Below are positions 24,012 to 32,724 of a stretch of DNA of 64,000 nucleotides, in pieces (position 1 is the first letter of the stretch; the number at the start of each line of letters is the position of its first letter). Origin of the DNA: Bacillota bacterium (lineage in GTDB: Bacteria > Bacillota > Clostridia > Christensenellales > Aristaeellaceae); assembly GCA_023416655.1 (NCBI GenBank), contig JAEZHK010000128.1:113125-177124 (forward strand). The letters run 5' to 3'. The notes under the pieces are model-generated. The model made no database searches. It saw nothing but the letters and a program-made list of their open reading frames with translations, and was not told where the DNA came from. The position numbers were made by a program, and so were the translations under genes.

Positions 24012-26387
24012 TCAGCTTTCCATCGTTGTGGACGCGGGGTCCAGCCGCTTGATGATGTCCTGCTGGATGGCGGGCGACAGGTCCAGGAAGTTGACGAATG
24101 TGCCGTGGATGCGCATGATGTACACGCCCGACGGCGCGTACTTCTTGGGGTTCGCCAGCACCTTTTTCAGCATCTCCGGCGTGGTCACGTTGACGTAGAG
24201 GTAGAACGGCGAAAGGCCCTTCGCCGCAGGGTTAAAGAACAGCGGGCCGATCACCTTCTGACGGAATTCCACGCCCTTCTCCTCAAAGCCCGCGCCGCGG
24301 AAGTACTTCGGGTCGATGCCCAGGTGCGACGCGTACCCGCCGCAGAACTTTTCGTAGGGCAGCTTCATCGCCGATAGCGCGCGCAGGCCCAGCCCGCCCG
24401 CCGCGTCGCCCGCCAGCGGGTCGATGCCGTAGTTCAGCATCTCTCGTGCGAGCCTGCCGTCCGGCGTCGCGCCCACCCAGTAGCCGTACAGAAGGTGGGT
24501 GGAGGGCGTCGAGAAATCCGGCCGGAACGGGTTGCCCAGGTAGTTTTTGAGGCCACGCACCATGTCGGACACGCGGCTGGCGACTTTGACGGCCTCGTTG
24601 TCCGGCGCTTCCTCGTTCTCGCCGTACTTGGGGCAGGCGCGAAGGAAGGCCCTCAGTTCGTCATAGCCCGCGAAATTCGCCCGGAGCGCGCCCATGAGCT
24701 TGTCGGCATCCTGCGGGCGCTCGGCGACAAAACGGTCGATGGCGACGAAGGAATCCGCCATCACCGCCAGGCCGTGGATCAGGCAGCCGCTGCCGTTGTA
24801 GCGGGTGCCCTGATGGATGGGATCGCGCATGTCGTAGCCCGATTCCAGCCCGCCCATCATGGCGGAGAGGAACGGCACCGGCAAGAACGAAACCGCGCGG
24901 GACGCGCCGTTGGCGGCCTGTTCCATCTCGTTAAGGAAGCCCTCGAGGTTCTTGTAGAACCGCTCGCGGATGTTCCGAAGCCCTTCCAGCGCTGAAACCG
25001 GCTCCACGAAAGTGCGCATCTTCTCGCCGGTGATGAGGGAGACCCCGCCCGTCAAGGTCAGCTCCAGAATCTTGGGCAGGTTCAGCCAGGTGTTGGTGGT
25101 GTTGCCGTTGTCCTTGCCCATGATGAGCGGCTCCTGGCAGCCGGCGATGGCGTAGTCCGGAAGGTCCTTCTCCTCAATGCCCGCGAGCCGAAGCGCCTCG
25201 AACACGCTGTCGTCGTTGAAGAGCGACGGCGTGAGGCAGCCGGGCGTGAAGAAGAAGCGGCCCATCTCGCGGTATAGCTTCTCGGGCGTACCCTTGTACA
25301 GCTTGACCGACAGGATCGGCTGCGGCAGGTTCATTTCGAAGTACGCGTCGAGCAGCGCATAGCTGGTTTCGTTGGTGAGGTCCCTCCCGGCAACGTCCCG
25401 CCCGCCGACGATCAGGTTCTGGGAGATGGCCCAACTGCGGTCGCCCACGTTGAAGAACACCAGAAGGTGCGCAAGCAGCGAAGCGGCTTCCTCGCGGGAC
25501 AGCCCCTCCGCCGCCCGGTAGGGCTCGAAGATGCGGTCGGCGTTGCCCACGGAGAACGCGAAGGGGTTGGGCGCCTGCTCGGCGCACATCACCTGCCACA
25601 GGATCATGAAGCTCTGGATGGCCTCGAACATCGTCTCCGCACCGCGAGCCGGAACCTTAGAAAGCGCCGAACGCATGCGGGCAAGCTGCTCCGCGCGTTC
25701 GCCGGAAGCGGTCTTTTCTTGCTCCGCCGCCAGCGCCGCGTACCGCCCCGCCAGCATGACCGCCGCCTCCAGCGCCCGCTTCATCGCGCGGAAGCCGGAC
25801 GCCTTTACCAGGTCGGGTTCGGCGGCGATCTTCGCGGAAAGCGCCTCGATGGACGGCTGCACGCCGTCTCTCAGGAAGGGCCTGACATCCGGGATCACAT
25901 GGCCGGTGACCTGCTCCATGAAGAAGGCCACTTCGCCCGTCAAATCCTCCACCTTTGAGTAGGTTTCCGACAGCGCGCGCACGTAGGGCGTGGCCCGGTC
26001 GTGCTCCTTGACCGCGGCGATGCGCTCCGGCGGGAATTCTTCATTGGGTTCGATGTCGCCGAACACCGCCGTCGGGTCGCAGTACCCGGCGAAGGACTCC
26101 ACCCGGAAGGTGGGGTTGATCAGCGCGTAGGAGCGGGCGAAGGCGTCCCGCTGCGTGCCCGCGAACAGCGCGTGTTCGCTGATGGAAATGGGCAGCGCCG
26201 CGAGCGCGTCATACAGAAGGCACGCCGCCTTCTCCTGCGGCGGCAGGCCATCATACTTTCCCTCATTGGCGGCGCTGGATTCCCGGATCAGGAACCAGCC
26301 GTCCAGCCGCTTAAGGCCTCGCTCCTGCCGGAACAAATCCTTCGCCATGTCGAATACCTGGGACGGATTGATTTTCACCGCGTTCAT
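24012..26387 (-). CDS. Glycyl radical enzyme of unknown substrate
   Basis: A 791-residue glycyl radical enzyme (PFL-like fold), oxygen-sensitive and cytoplasmic. The catalytic cysteine is Cys417 in AIAGCQEPLIMG, with Glu419 as the likely base of the eliminase-type GCxE motif. The radical site is Gly762 in RIHGTFVNFLDL, where the usual Tyr after Gly is Thr. The single active Cys followed by E places it with dehydratases and lyases rather than pyruvate formate-lyase, which has two adjacent Cys. GCQEP is not the GCVEP of choline lyase or hydroxyproline dehydratase. The ATG follows GAGGAGGGG. Encoded with its activase, an FGGY kinase and a ROK regulator, so a sugar, polyol or sugar-derived substrate is likely. 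Confidence 0.9.
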   Translation of the reverse strand: MNAVKINPSQVFDMAKDLFRQERGLKRLDGWFLIRESSAANEGKYDGLPPQEKAACLLYDALAALPISISEHALFAGTQRDAFARSYALINPTFRVESFAGYCDPTAVFGDIEPNEEFPPERIAAVKEHDRATPYVRALSETYSKVEDLTGEVAFFMEQVTGHVIPDVRPFLRDGVQPSIEALSAKIAAEPDLVKASGFRAMKRALEAAVMLAGRYAALAAEQEKTASGERAEQLARMRSALSKVPARGAETMFEAIQSFMILWQVMCAEQAPNPFAFSVGNADRIFEPYRAAEGLSREEAASLLAHLLVFFNVGDRSWAISQNLIVGGRDVAGRDLTNETSYALLDAYFEMNLPQPILSVKLYKGTPEKLYREMGRFFFTPGCLTPSLFNDDSVFEALRLAGIEEKDLPDYAIAGCQEPLIMGKDNGNTTNTWLNLPKILELTLTGGVSLITGEKMRTFVEPVSALEGLRNIRERFYKNLEGFLNEMEQAANGASRAVSFLPVPFLSAMMGGLESGYDMRDPIHQGTRYNGSGCLIHGLAVMADSFVAIDRFVAERPQDADKLMGALRANFAGYDELRAFLRACPKYGENEEAPDNEAVKVASRVSDMVRGLKNYLGNPFRPDFSTPSTHLLYGYWVGATPDGRLAREMLNYGIDPLAGDAAGGLGLRALSAMKLPYEKFCGGYASHLGIDPKYFRGAGFEEKGVEFRQKVIGPLFFNPAAKGLSPFYLYVNVTTPEMLKKVLANPKKYAPSGVYIMRIHGTFVNFLDLSPAIQQDIIKRLDPASTTMES

Positions 26388-26427
26388 GGTATCCCCTCCT
26401 CAATCGGCTCCGCCACATCCGGCGGAA

Positions 26428-26489
26428 TGTTCTGATTACCTGAAGGCCTTCGACCCTGAGCAGCTTTTCCAGCGCTTTCGCCGGGTCTC
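26428..26489 (-). pseudogene. Duplicated 3' end of a glycyl radical enzyme activase gene
   Basis: The gap between the activase and the GRE gene contains a second, diverged copy of the activase 3' end. Translated on the minus strand it gives AKALEKLLRVEGLQVIRT, against EALEKLLKAESLNVIRT at the true C-terminus. About 60 bp are alignable and there is no start or stop of its own. It looks like the scar of a tandem duplication or gene replacement. Confidence 0.7.
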
Positions 26490-26495
26490 AGCGGA

Positions 26496-27221
26496 TTAAG
26501 TTCTGATCACATTCAAGCTCTCAGCCTTGAGCAGCTTTTCCAGCGCCTCCGCCCGCCCGGCGGGCAAAAACGCGTCCTCCATTTGGTAGGTTTGCCCCGC
26601 CTTCGCCCACTTGTCCTTGCCGTACTCATGGTAGCGCAGCACCTCCACGTTCGCACGGCCCGCGAAACGGGCGAGGGTCGCGCGGAAGCCCTCCAGCGAC
26701 GCTTCGTCGTCGTTCACGCCGTGGATCAGCGGGATGCGGATCAGCAGCTCCACCCCGGCGTCCGCGGCGCGCTCGAGGTTTTTCCGAACCCAATCGCCCG
26801 AAACCCCGGTGAAGCCCAGGTGCGCCGCCTCGTCCGGGTGCTTGAAGTCGGCGATCAAAAGATCCAGATGCGGGAACAGCTCGGGCAGGCGCGGATGGGT
26901 TGCGTTGGTCTCGAGCGCGGTATGGACGCCCGCCGCCCGAACCCTTTCCAGAAGCGCCTTCACCGCGTCAAACTGCACCGTCGCCTCGCCGCCGGTCAGC
27001 GTCAGCCCGCCGCCGGCAAAGAACATGGGCTTCGCCGCGATCACTGCCCGCGCGATTGCCCCCACGTCCTCCCGCCGGTTGCCGCCCTGTCCCTGCGCCA
27101 TGCCCTCGGGGTTCGAGCACCAGGGGCAGCGCATGTTGCAGCCCGCCAAGTGGTACACGAGGCGGTTGCCCGGCCCGTCCTGCGCGTAGTTGAAGCCCTT
27201 CTGGAAGTACTCGATCGTCAT
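26496..27221 (-). CDS. Glycyl radical enzyme activating protein (radical SAM)
   Basis: A 241-residue radical SAM activase that puts the glycyl radical on its partner enzyme using a [4Fe-4S] cluster and S-adenosylmethionine. The cluster motif is GCNMRCPWCSNPE (CX3CX2C) near residues 28-35, followed by GGGLTLTGGEAT for SAM binding. Only about 30 residues separate the two, so the extra ferredoxin-like cluster domain of many GRE activases is missing, as in pyruvate formate-lyase activase. The start ATG overlaps the end of the ROK gene (ATGA). The neighbouring GRE is the obvious substrate. Confidence 0.92.
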   Translation of the reverse strand: MTIEYFQKGFNYAQDGPGNRLVYHLAGCNMRCPWCSNPEGMAQGQGGNRREDVGAIARAVIAAKPMFFAGGGLTLTGGEATVQFDAVKALLERVRAAGVHTALETNATHPRLPELFPHLDLLIADFKHPDEAAHLGFTGVSGDWVRKNLERAADAGVELLIRIPLIHGVNDDEASLEGFRATLARFAGRANVEVLRYHEYGKDKWAKAGQTYQMEDAFLPAGRAEALEKLLKAESLNVIRT

Positions 27222-28420
27222 GTGCCGCCTCCATTTTTCCCGAATGCCCCGGTGGGCCGCATTAAAAGGCTGTCCAGCGCCACGACGCTGGCGCCCAGCA
27301 GCATCGGGTCTCCCGGCAGACGGTTGACCGACACCCGAAGTGACGCGTACACCTCCGGCATCAGGTGGCGGCGGAGCACCGCGTCCACCGCTTCCAGGAA
27401 GAGATCCCCGCCCTCCACCATGCGGTCAGCGAACACCACGCAGTCGGGGTTCAGCGCGTTGATCAGCCCCACCACGCCGAACGCCAGCTGGCCCGCCACC
27501 CTTCGGTAAGCGTCCCGCGCGACTTCGTCCCCGGCTCGGACGAGCCTCAAAACCTCCCCCGCCTCCGGCGAAGCGCCGCCTTCCGCCAGCCGGTCCAGCG
27601 CGTAGGCTTCCTTCAGCGCTTCGGAGGACGCGTAAAGCTCCAGGCACCCGCGGTTGCCGCACTCGCACAGCGGCCCCGCGAAGTTGATCGACGCATGGCC
27701 GATTTCGCCGGCGTAGCCCGACGCGCCGTGGTAGACCTGGCCGTTTGCGATCAACCCCGCGCCCACGCCCCGGTCGCACACCACGTACAAAAGGTTCTCG
27801 TCCCGGCTGTGCTCGCCGTACCATAACTCCGCCAGCGCGCCGCAGTTCGCGTCGTGCTCGAGGAACACCGGGAGGCCCAGGCCGGAAAGCCCCTCCTCGA
27901 TGTCCACCTTCGCCCAGCCGGGAAAGCCGCTCATCAGCGTGATGCGCTTCGTGCGGGCGTTGAACGGCCCCGGCAGCGCCACGCCCAGCCCCAACACCTG
28001 CCCCGGCGCACGGGCGAGGGTGGAAGTGACCAGCGCCTTGAGCTTTTCAAGCGAGGCGAGCGCGCCCAGTTCTGGGCGGTTCGGCACCTCGTCATAGACC
28101 ACAAGTCCGCCTGCGATGTCGTAGATCCCGCAGGCCAGGTAGCTGCGGTTGACCCGCGCCGCGCCCAGAAAAAACCGGTCGGACGAAAGCGTCAGCCCCA
28201 TGGGCTTGCGGCCCAGCGGCGCGTCCTGCCCGGTGGTCTCGGTCACCAGCCCCCAGTCCTGAAGCTGTTTCACGATCTTGGTGATGGTCGCCTGCTTGAG
28301 GCCGGTGATGCGGGTCAGGCCGATGCGCGTCTGGGCCCGCCCCGCGTGCAGCGCGCGGATGACCAGCGACAGGTTCACTTCCTTCTGCGCGTCCCGGTTG
28401 ATGCCCGACTCGTACTGCAT
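27218..28420 (-). CDS. ROK-family transcriptional regulator (NagC/XylR type)
   Basis: A 400-residue repressor. Residues about 15-75 are a winged helix (RIGLTRITGLKQATITKIVKQL), and the rest is a ROK sugar-kinase-like domain with the zinc motif GHxxx...CECGNRGCLE and a sugar-binding LEHDANCGALAE segment. Such regulators bind a sugar or sugar phosphate and release their operator. The start is ATG at 28420 after GGAGTG; the upstream in-frame TTG is rejected. First gene of the activase-GRE-kinase operon, probably autoregulated through the site at 28435. Confidence 0.9.
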   Translation of the reverse strand: MQYESGINRDAQKEVNLSLVIRALHAGRAQTRIGLTRITGLKQATITKIVKQLQDWGLVTETTGQDAPLGRKPMGLTLSSDRFFLGAARVNRSYLACGIYDIAGGLVVYDEVPNRPELGALASLEKLKALVTSTLARAPGQVLGLGVALPGPFNARTKRITLMSGFPGWAKVDIEEGLSGLGLPVFLEHDANCGALAELWYGEHSRDENLLYVVCDRGVGAGLIANGQVYHGASGYAGEIGHASINFAGPLCECGNRGCLELYASSEALKEAYALDRLAEGGASPEAGEVLRLVRAGDEVARDAYRRVAGQLAFGVVGLINALNPDCVVFADRMVEGGDLFLEAVDAVLRRHLMPEVYASLRVSVNRLPGDPMLLGASVVALDSLLMRPTGAFGKNGGGT

Positions 28421-28434
28421 GGCACACTCCAATA

Positions 28435-28456
28435 TAATTCACTGAGTGCATTATAT
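28435..28456 (-). promoter_or_regulatory. Candidate ROK operator
   Basis: TAATTCACTGAGTGCATTAT and two further bases lie 15 bp upstream of the ROK start. A closely similar sequence lies upstream of the FGGY kinase at 39448 (39499-39520, 18 of 22 positions identical), and an inverted CTGAGTGAATT occurs at 28546. The core ACT/AGT dyad fits a dimeric repressor. Confidence 0.5.
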
Positions 28457-28620
28457 GCCCGATCCCGGGCGCTGTCAACGCTCGGAAACCTGTGTGCCAC
28501 CCTATTTTACGCCGGTATCGTTTACATTCCGGCGCAATTCTATTTCTGAGTGAATTTTCTTGCGCGAAAAAGCGCGGGACGGTTTGCACCGCTCCGCGCT
28601 TTGAATGGAATTGTTTTTTT

Positions 28621-28693
28621 TCCTTGTGGGGAGTCCAGAGGGATACCATCCCTCTGGCGGGATTTCAAAGGGCAGCGCCCTTTGGCGTTCCTC
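28621..28693 (-). repeat. Family-2 two-hairpin element, after alanine dehydrogenase
   Basis: Starts 1 nt after the ald stop, same direction. The first hairpin reads CAAAGGGC-GCT-GCCCTTTG and the second CCAGAGGGAT...ATCCCTCTGG, in place of CGGAGGGC and CAAGGGG elsewhere. Pairing is kept while sequence changes, and the linker (AATCCCGCCAG, ACTCCCCACAAGG) is recognisable. Confidence 0.78.
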
Positions 28694-28694
28694 C

Positions 28695-29798
28695 CTAGAA
28701 CGCCAACACCCTGCACTGCAGCGAGAAGGCCTCGGCCACGCCGGGGCAGGTGATCTCGCCCTCGTAGGTATTGATGGCGGAGACGATGGTCGGATCGCGC
28801 CGCGCGGCCTCCTCAAGGCCGAAGTCCGCGATCTTGAGGCCATAGCCCAGGGTGGCGTTGGTCAGCGCCATGGTGGAGGTGTAGGGCACCGCGCCGGGCA
28901 TGTTGGCCACGCAGTAGTGCACCACGCCGTCGACGACGTAGGTGGGGTCGTCGTGGTAGGTGGCGTGGGTGGTCTCGACGCAGCCGCCCTGGTCCACCGC
29001 CACGTCGACGATGACCGAGCCGGGCCGCATCAGCTTCAGCTGTTCGCGGCGGATCAGCTTGGGCGCGGCGGCGCCGGGGATGAGTACCGCGCCGATCACA
29101 AGGTCCGCGTCCGCGATCTCCTGCTCGATGGCGGCGGTGGTCGAGAACACGGTCTTGATGTGGCTGGCGAACAGCTCATCCAGCTCGACCAGGCGGTCGA
29201 TGGACAGGTCCACCACCGTCACGTCCGCGCCGAGGCCCAGCACCATGCGGCAGGCGTTGGTGCCGACGAAGCCGCCGCCCAGGATTACGACCTTGGCCTT
29301 GCGCACGCCCGGCACACCCGAAATCAGCACGCCGCGGCCGCCGAAGGGCTTTTCCAGGCACTTCGCGCCCTCGATGGCGGCCAGCCGCCCGGCGATCTCG
29401 CTCATGGGCTTGAGCAGCGGGAGCTGTCCCTTTTTGTCCCGGAGGGTCTCATAGGCGACGCCCTTCGCGCCGGACTTCATGAGCGCTTCGGTCAGCGCGC
29501 GGTCGGCGGCCAGGTGCAGGTATGTATAGAGAATCTGGCCCCTGCGCATGCGGGGGTATTCCGCCTCCAGCGGCTCCTTGACCTTGATGAGCATGTCGCT
29601 CTGGGCCCAGACGCTCTCGGCGTCGGTCAGGGTCGCCCCGGCCTTGCCGTATTCCTCGTCGGAAAAGCCGCTGCCCTCGCCGAGGCCTTTTTCCACCAGA
29701 ACCCGATGCCCGTGCCGCGCGTATTCCGCGGCGTTGGCGGGCGTCATCCCCACCCGGAATTCATTGTTCTTGATCTCCTTGACGCACCCGACGGTCAT
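28695..29798 (-). CDS. ald: Alanine dehydrogenase
   Basis: A 367-residue NAD-dependent L-alanine dehydrogenase (reversible alanine to pyruvate plus ammonia). N-terminal [17 protein letters not shown] carries the substrate-binding Arg, LIKVKEPL supplies the catalytic Lys, and [14 protein letters not shown] includes the conserved His. The Rossmann motif is [16 protein letters not shown], and the C-terminal half has [12 protein letters not shown] and [11 protein letters not shown]. The start is the second ATG at 29798, seven bases after GGGGGGAG; the first ATG is too close to it. Length fits Ald. Monocistronic, with a family-2 element at its stop. Confidence 0.95.
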   Translation of the reverse strand: MTVGCVKEIKNNEFRVGMTPANAAEYARHGHRVLVEKGLGEGSGFSDEEYGKAGATLTDAESVWAQSDMLIKVKEPLEAEYPRMRRGQILYTYLHLAADRALTEALMKSGAKGVAYETLRDKKGQLPLLKPMSEIAGRLAAIEGAKCLEKPFGGRGVLISGVPGVRKAKVVILGGGFVGTNACRMVLGLGADVTVVDLSIDRLVELDELFASHIKTVFSTTAAIEQEIADADLVIGAVLIPGAAAPKLIRREQLKLMRPGSVIVDVAVDQGGCVETTHATYHDDPTYVVDGVVHYCVANMPGAVPYTSTMALTNATLGYGLKIADFGLEEAARRDPTIVSAINTYEGEITCPGVAEAFSLQCRVLAF

Positions 29799-29819
29799 AT
29801 GCATACTCCCCCCGCATTA

Positions 29820-30043
29820 ACCATAGCTCCGCGCGCAACACCGTTTGCAGCTGCCGGGCGCGCTTGACGGACAGTTGCCCGGGCAAAGCCCGGGGCATGC
29901 CCCGTCGCACGCCAACCTGACAGAAATTCGACGAATCCGAGTATTTTCCTGTGCTCCGGATAGGCTTTTATTTCGCCGGGCGTGTAAAATTTGAGGCCCC
30001 TTATGCGGACCACAATATGTTCGCAAAGATGAGCAAAGAACCC
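29820..30043 (-). other. Gap with a possible coding remnant
   Basis: A minus-strand frame without a start of its own gives EHIVVRIRGLKFYTPGEI and then KAYPEHRKILGFVEFLSG (about 29920-30030), which looks protein-like rather than random. A GCCCGGG/CCCGGGC hairpin lies at 29877-29898. I do not recognise the family. It may be the tail of a lost gene between ald and the exonuclease gene. Confidence 0.3.
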
Positions 30044-30045
30044 TT

Positions 30046-30990
30046 TCAGCGCCGGACCGCATCCGGCAGAGCGCCGCCAAGCCACAGAAGGAACGCGGCC
30101 TCGTCGATGATCTCAATCGGATAGCCCGTGCGCTTGAGTTCGAGCGCTTTCTGGTGCTTCGTGCTGTACGCGCCGCGCACGACGGCGGGGTCCTGCACGC
30201 CCACGACCAGCACACTCGCCTTCCTCGAAACGCCGCCCAGCACCGTTCCGGCGCGCTTTTGAACCGCTTCCTCGGCGGCGGCGCGCTCCATGGCGCTCAG
30301 TTCCCCCGTGAACACGAAGGACATGCCCTCAAAGACCGGCCCACAGGCGGCGTGGCTTTCCGGCAGAGCGTCCGCCTTCCGGGTCGCGGCAAACGGCCTT
30401 CTGCCCGGCGATCTCTCCGGGAGCGAAAGCTTCGGAATGGCCTTCCAGGACATGCCCGCGGCGGCCAGCAGTTCGTCCAGCGAGTCCGCGCCCGTGCGCC
30501 GAGCCAGCGACAGGCAGATTAGCGCGCAAGCCTTTGCGTCGTCCGCCGCGTTGTGGTGGGCGAAGCGGGGCAGGCGCAGGAAGGCGCACACGTCGGGCAG
30601 CCGATGGGACGGCGCTTCCGGGCAGAGCGCGCGGGACAGCCGCACCGTGCAGGCGTACCGGATCGTCACCGGGTCCACATGCCAGAGGGAAAACAGCCGC
30701 TCCAATACGGACATATCGAAGGATGCGTTGTGGGCGACGAGCGGCATTGGCCCGATATGCCGGAGCATCTCGCCCCAGATTTCGGGAAAGGTCGGAGAGC
30801 CCGCGACGTCCGCCTCGCGAATGCCGTGGATCCGGATGCACTGCGGGGAGAAGGCGCAATGTGGGTTCAAAAGCGTGTAGTAGCTGTCCGCAATGCGCCC
30901 GCCGCGGATGACCGTCAGGCCCACCGCGCAGGCGCTGCCCCATTCATTGTTCGCGGTTTCAAAGTCGATAGCCACAAAATCGAGAGACAT
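30046..30990 (-). CDS. DnaQ-like 3'-5' exonuclease with BRCT domain
   Basis: A 314-residue protein. Residues about 1-165 are a DEDDh exonuclease of the DNA polymerase III epsilon type, with ExoI DFETAN, ExoII HNASFDMSVL and ExoIII HHNAADDAKA (His and Asp). After a basic Pro/Arg linker, residues about 225-310 are a BRCT domain (GMSFVFTGELSAMERAAAEE, then GGVSRKASVLVVG), as in DNA ligase. Exonuclease-BRCT proteins occur in Firmicutes and probably edit or process DNA ends in repair. The start is ATG at 30990; the frame extending to 31098 lacks support. Next to a DNA glycosylase gene on the same strand. Confidence 0.88.
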   Translation of the reverse strand: MSLDFVAIDFETANNEWGSACAVGLTVIRGGRIADSYYTLLNPHCAFSPQCIRIHGIREADVAGSPTFPEIWGEMLRHIGPMPLVAHNASFDMSVLERLFSLWHVDPVTIRYACTVRLSRALCPEAPSHRLPDVCAFLRLPRFAHHNAADDAKACALICLSLARRTGADSLDELLAAAGMSWKAIPKLSLPERSPGRRPFAATRKADALPESHAACGPVFEGMSFVFTGELSAMERAAAEEAVQKRAGTVLGGVSRKASVLVVGVQDPAVVRGAYSTKHQKALELKRTGYPIEIIDEAAFLLWLGGALPDAVRR

Positions 30991-31110
30991 GCCCGCGCCC
31001 CCATCCCATGTGAATGCATCCATGATACCACCCGACGGCCCAATAGCGCAAGCGGAGCAGCGGCATGAACCAAAGTTCCTGCCGCTGCCCGGGCGCAAGT
31101 GGGAGAGCGC

Positions 31111-31671
31111 CTATGCCCTTCGGAACGCGCAGGAAACCAGATGATCGTTGACCACGCCCACCGCCTGCAAAAACGCGTAGACAATGGTGGTGCCAACGAA
31201 CTTGAAGCCCAGCTTTTTCAAATCCACGCTGATCCGGTCCGAAAGGGGCGTGGAGGCGGGCACCTGAGAAAGGCTCTCCCAATGGTTGAGGACGGGCGCC
31301 CCGTCCACATAAGCCCAGAGAAATTGGTCCAGTGAGCCGTGAGATTCGCAGAGCGCGAAGTACGCGCGGGCGTTTCCGATGGCGGCGAGGATTTTCAGGC
31401 GGTTGCGGATGATGCCGGGGTTGCCCAACAGCTCCGCCACCTTGGCCTCGCCATACTGCACGAGAATGGCCGGATCGAAGCCGTCGTAGGCGTCGTTCAG
31501 CGCGTCCATCTTGCGGAGGATGGTGGACCAGCTCAGCCCCGCCTGCTGCCCCTCCAGCATCAGCATCCGAAACAGCGCCTTGTCGTCGTGGACGGGCACG
31601 CCCCAGACCTCATCGTGGTATTCCTGCTCCAGCCCCTCGCGCGCCGCCCAGCCGCAGCGGGTGATCTCCAT
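31111..31671 (-). CDS. tag: DNA-3-methyladenine glycosylase I
   Basis: A 186-residue Tag-type glycosylase that excises 3-methyladenine from DNA. It has the N-terminal zinc Cys in TRCGWA, DEVWGVPVHDDKALFRMLMLEG with the catalytic acidic/aromatic pocket, AGLSW, and the C-terminal VNDHLVSC, which supplies the other zinc His/Cys. The start is the ATG at 31671, with GGGGG seven bases upstream; the ATG six bases earlier is too close. Probably co-transcribed with the exonuclease-BRCT gene downstream (gap 120 nt). Confidence 0.93.
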   Translation of the reverse strand: MEITRCGWAAREGLEQEYHDEVWGVPVHDDKALFRMLMLEGQQAGLSWSTILRKMDALNDAYDGFDPAILVQYGEAKVAELLGNPGIIRNRLKILAAIGNARAYFALCESHGSLDQFLWAYVDGAPVLNHWESLSQVPASTPLSDRISVDLKKLGFKFVGTTIVYAFLQAVGVVNDHLVSCAFRRA

Positions 31672-31766
31672 GCTCATGCCCCCTTTTCTTCTATTATACT
31701 ATACCATTGCGTCGGGGAAAGGAAAAGCCCCCGCGTGTGCGGAGGCATACAGCGGCAAAAGGCCGA

Positions 31767-32657
31767 TCAATGAAGGATGCTGAACCCGTTTGGATAGTCC
31801 GGGGAGCGCTGCAGCAAAGCGATGTGCTCCATCATGCGAAGGTAGTTGATGCCGTCCGCGCAGGCGGTTTCGACGTTCGGGAACATGGGGGAGGTTTCGA
31901 TGGTGCAGTACCCGTCGTACCCCACCGACATCAGCGCCCGAAAGACGGACTTGAAATCGATCGTGCCGTAGCCCGGCATCAGCGAGTTGGAGTCCCGGAA
32001 GTGCATGTGCCAGAGGCGCTTTCCCGCCTCCAGGATCGCCTCGTACATGCCCAGCTCTTCGAAATTGGCGTGGAAGCAGTCCAGCTGGATGCCGATGTTG
32101 TCCCGCCCCACCCGCTCAATGACCCTCAGGTGATTGAGGGCGGTGTTGACGAACTTGCCCATCTCCAGGTGGTTGGTGGCCTCAAACACCAGCCGCACGC
32201 CTTTTTCTGCCGCGTAAGAACACATCCTGCGCAGGGTCTCCACCATCACGGCAGCGCTGCTGGGAAGGTTTTCAGGCGTGATCCCCGCGTGGATGGCTAC
32301 GGCCACCGTGACGAAAGGCGCGCCCAGCTCGGCCGCATAGTCGATGGAGGCCGTGGTCTCCCGGTAGGCCAGATCCGCCGTCCGTGCCTCGGTCAGCGTT
32401 TTGTACGTGGGGCTGTAGGGGTCCCACTTCTCGCCCCAGCACTCATTCACGCAGGACACCTTGAGACCATAGTCCTGAAGCAGCTTTCGCGTGGTGGCGA
32501 GGTATTTCTCCATCGAGACGCCCAGGCCGTAGCGGCCCTTGGGCGGCGTGATCTCCACGGCGTCGTATCCGTTGCGTCGGAGCCGGTCGTACGCGGCTTC
32601 TGGGCGCAAATAGGCCTCCTCCTGTCCGAACGTCAGCAGGAAGTAGCTGTACTTCAT
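31767..32657 (-). CDS. Sugar phosphate isomerase/epimerase-like TIM barrel
   Basis: A 296-residue AP-endonuclease-2-like TIM barrel. Candidate metal and base residues are seen in VRLVFEATNHLEMG, NIGIQLDCFHANFEELG, LWHMHFRDSN and YCTIETSPMF. Such proteins isomerise or epimerise ketoses, inositols or sugar acids. The start is uncertain: ATG at 32657 lacks a close ribosome site, while the TTG at 32666 has AAGGGGG six bases upstream. Last gene of a run with the glycoside hydrolase. Its probable job is to process a sugar released by that hydrolase. Confidence 0.78.
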   Translation of the reverse strand: MKYSYFLLTFGQEEAYLRPEAAYDRLRRNGYDAVEITPPKGRYGLGVSMEKYLATTRKLLQDYGLKVSCVNECWGEKWDPYSPTYKTLTEARTADLAYRETTASIDYAAELGAPFVTVAVAIHAGITPENLPSSAAVMVETLRRMCSYAAEKGVRLVFEATNHLEMGKFVNTALNHLRVIERVGRDNIGIQLDCFHANFEELGMYEAILEAGKRLWHMHFRDSNSLMPGYGTIDFKSVFRALMSVGYDGYCTIETSPMFPNVETACADGINYLRMMEHIALLQRSPDYPNGFSILH

Positions 32658-32724
32658 TCTGCCCAAGCCGGTTCCCCCTTTCAAAGCATCCGTCCGGAGC
32701 AGCGCGGCCTGGACGGATGGATAC

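Noticed and set aside
22571..24052. 493-codon plus-strand open frame opposite the FGGY kinase
   Set aside because: Antisense shadow, and it begins inside a family-2 repeat.
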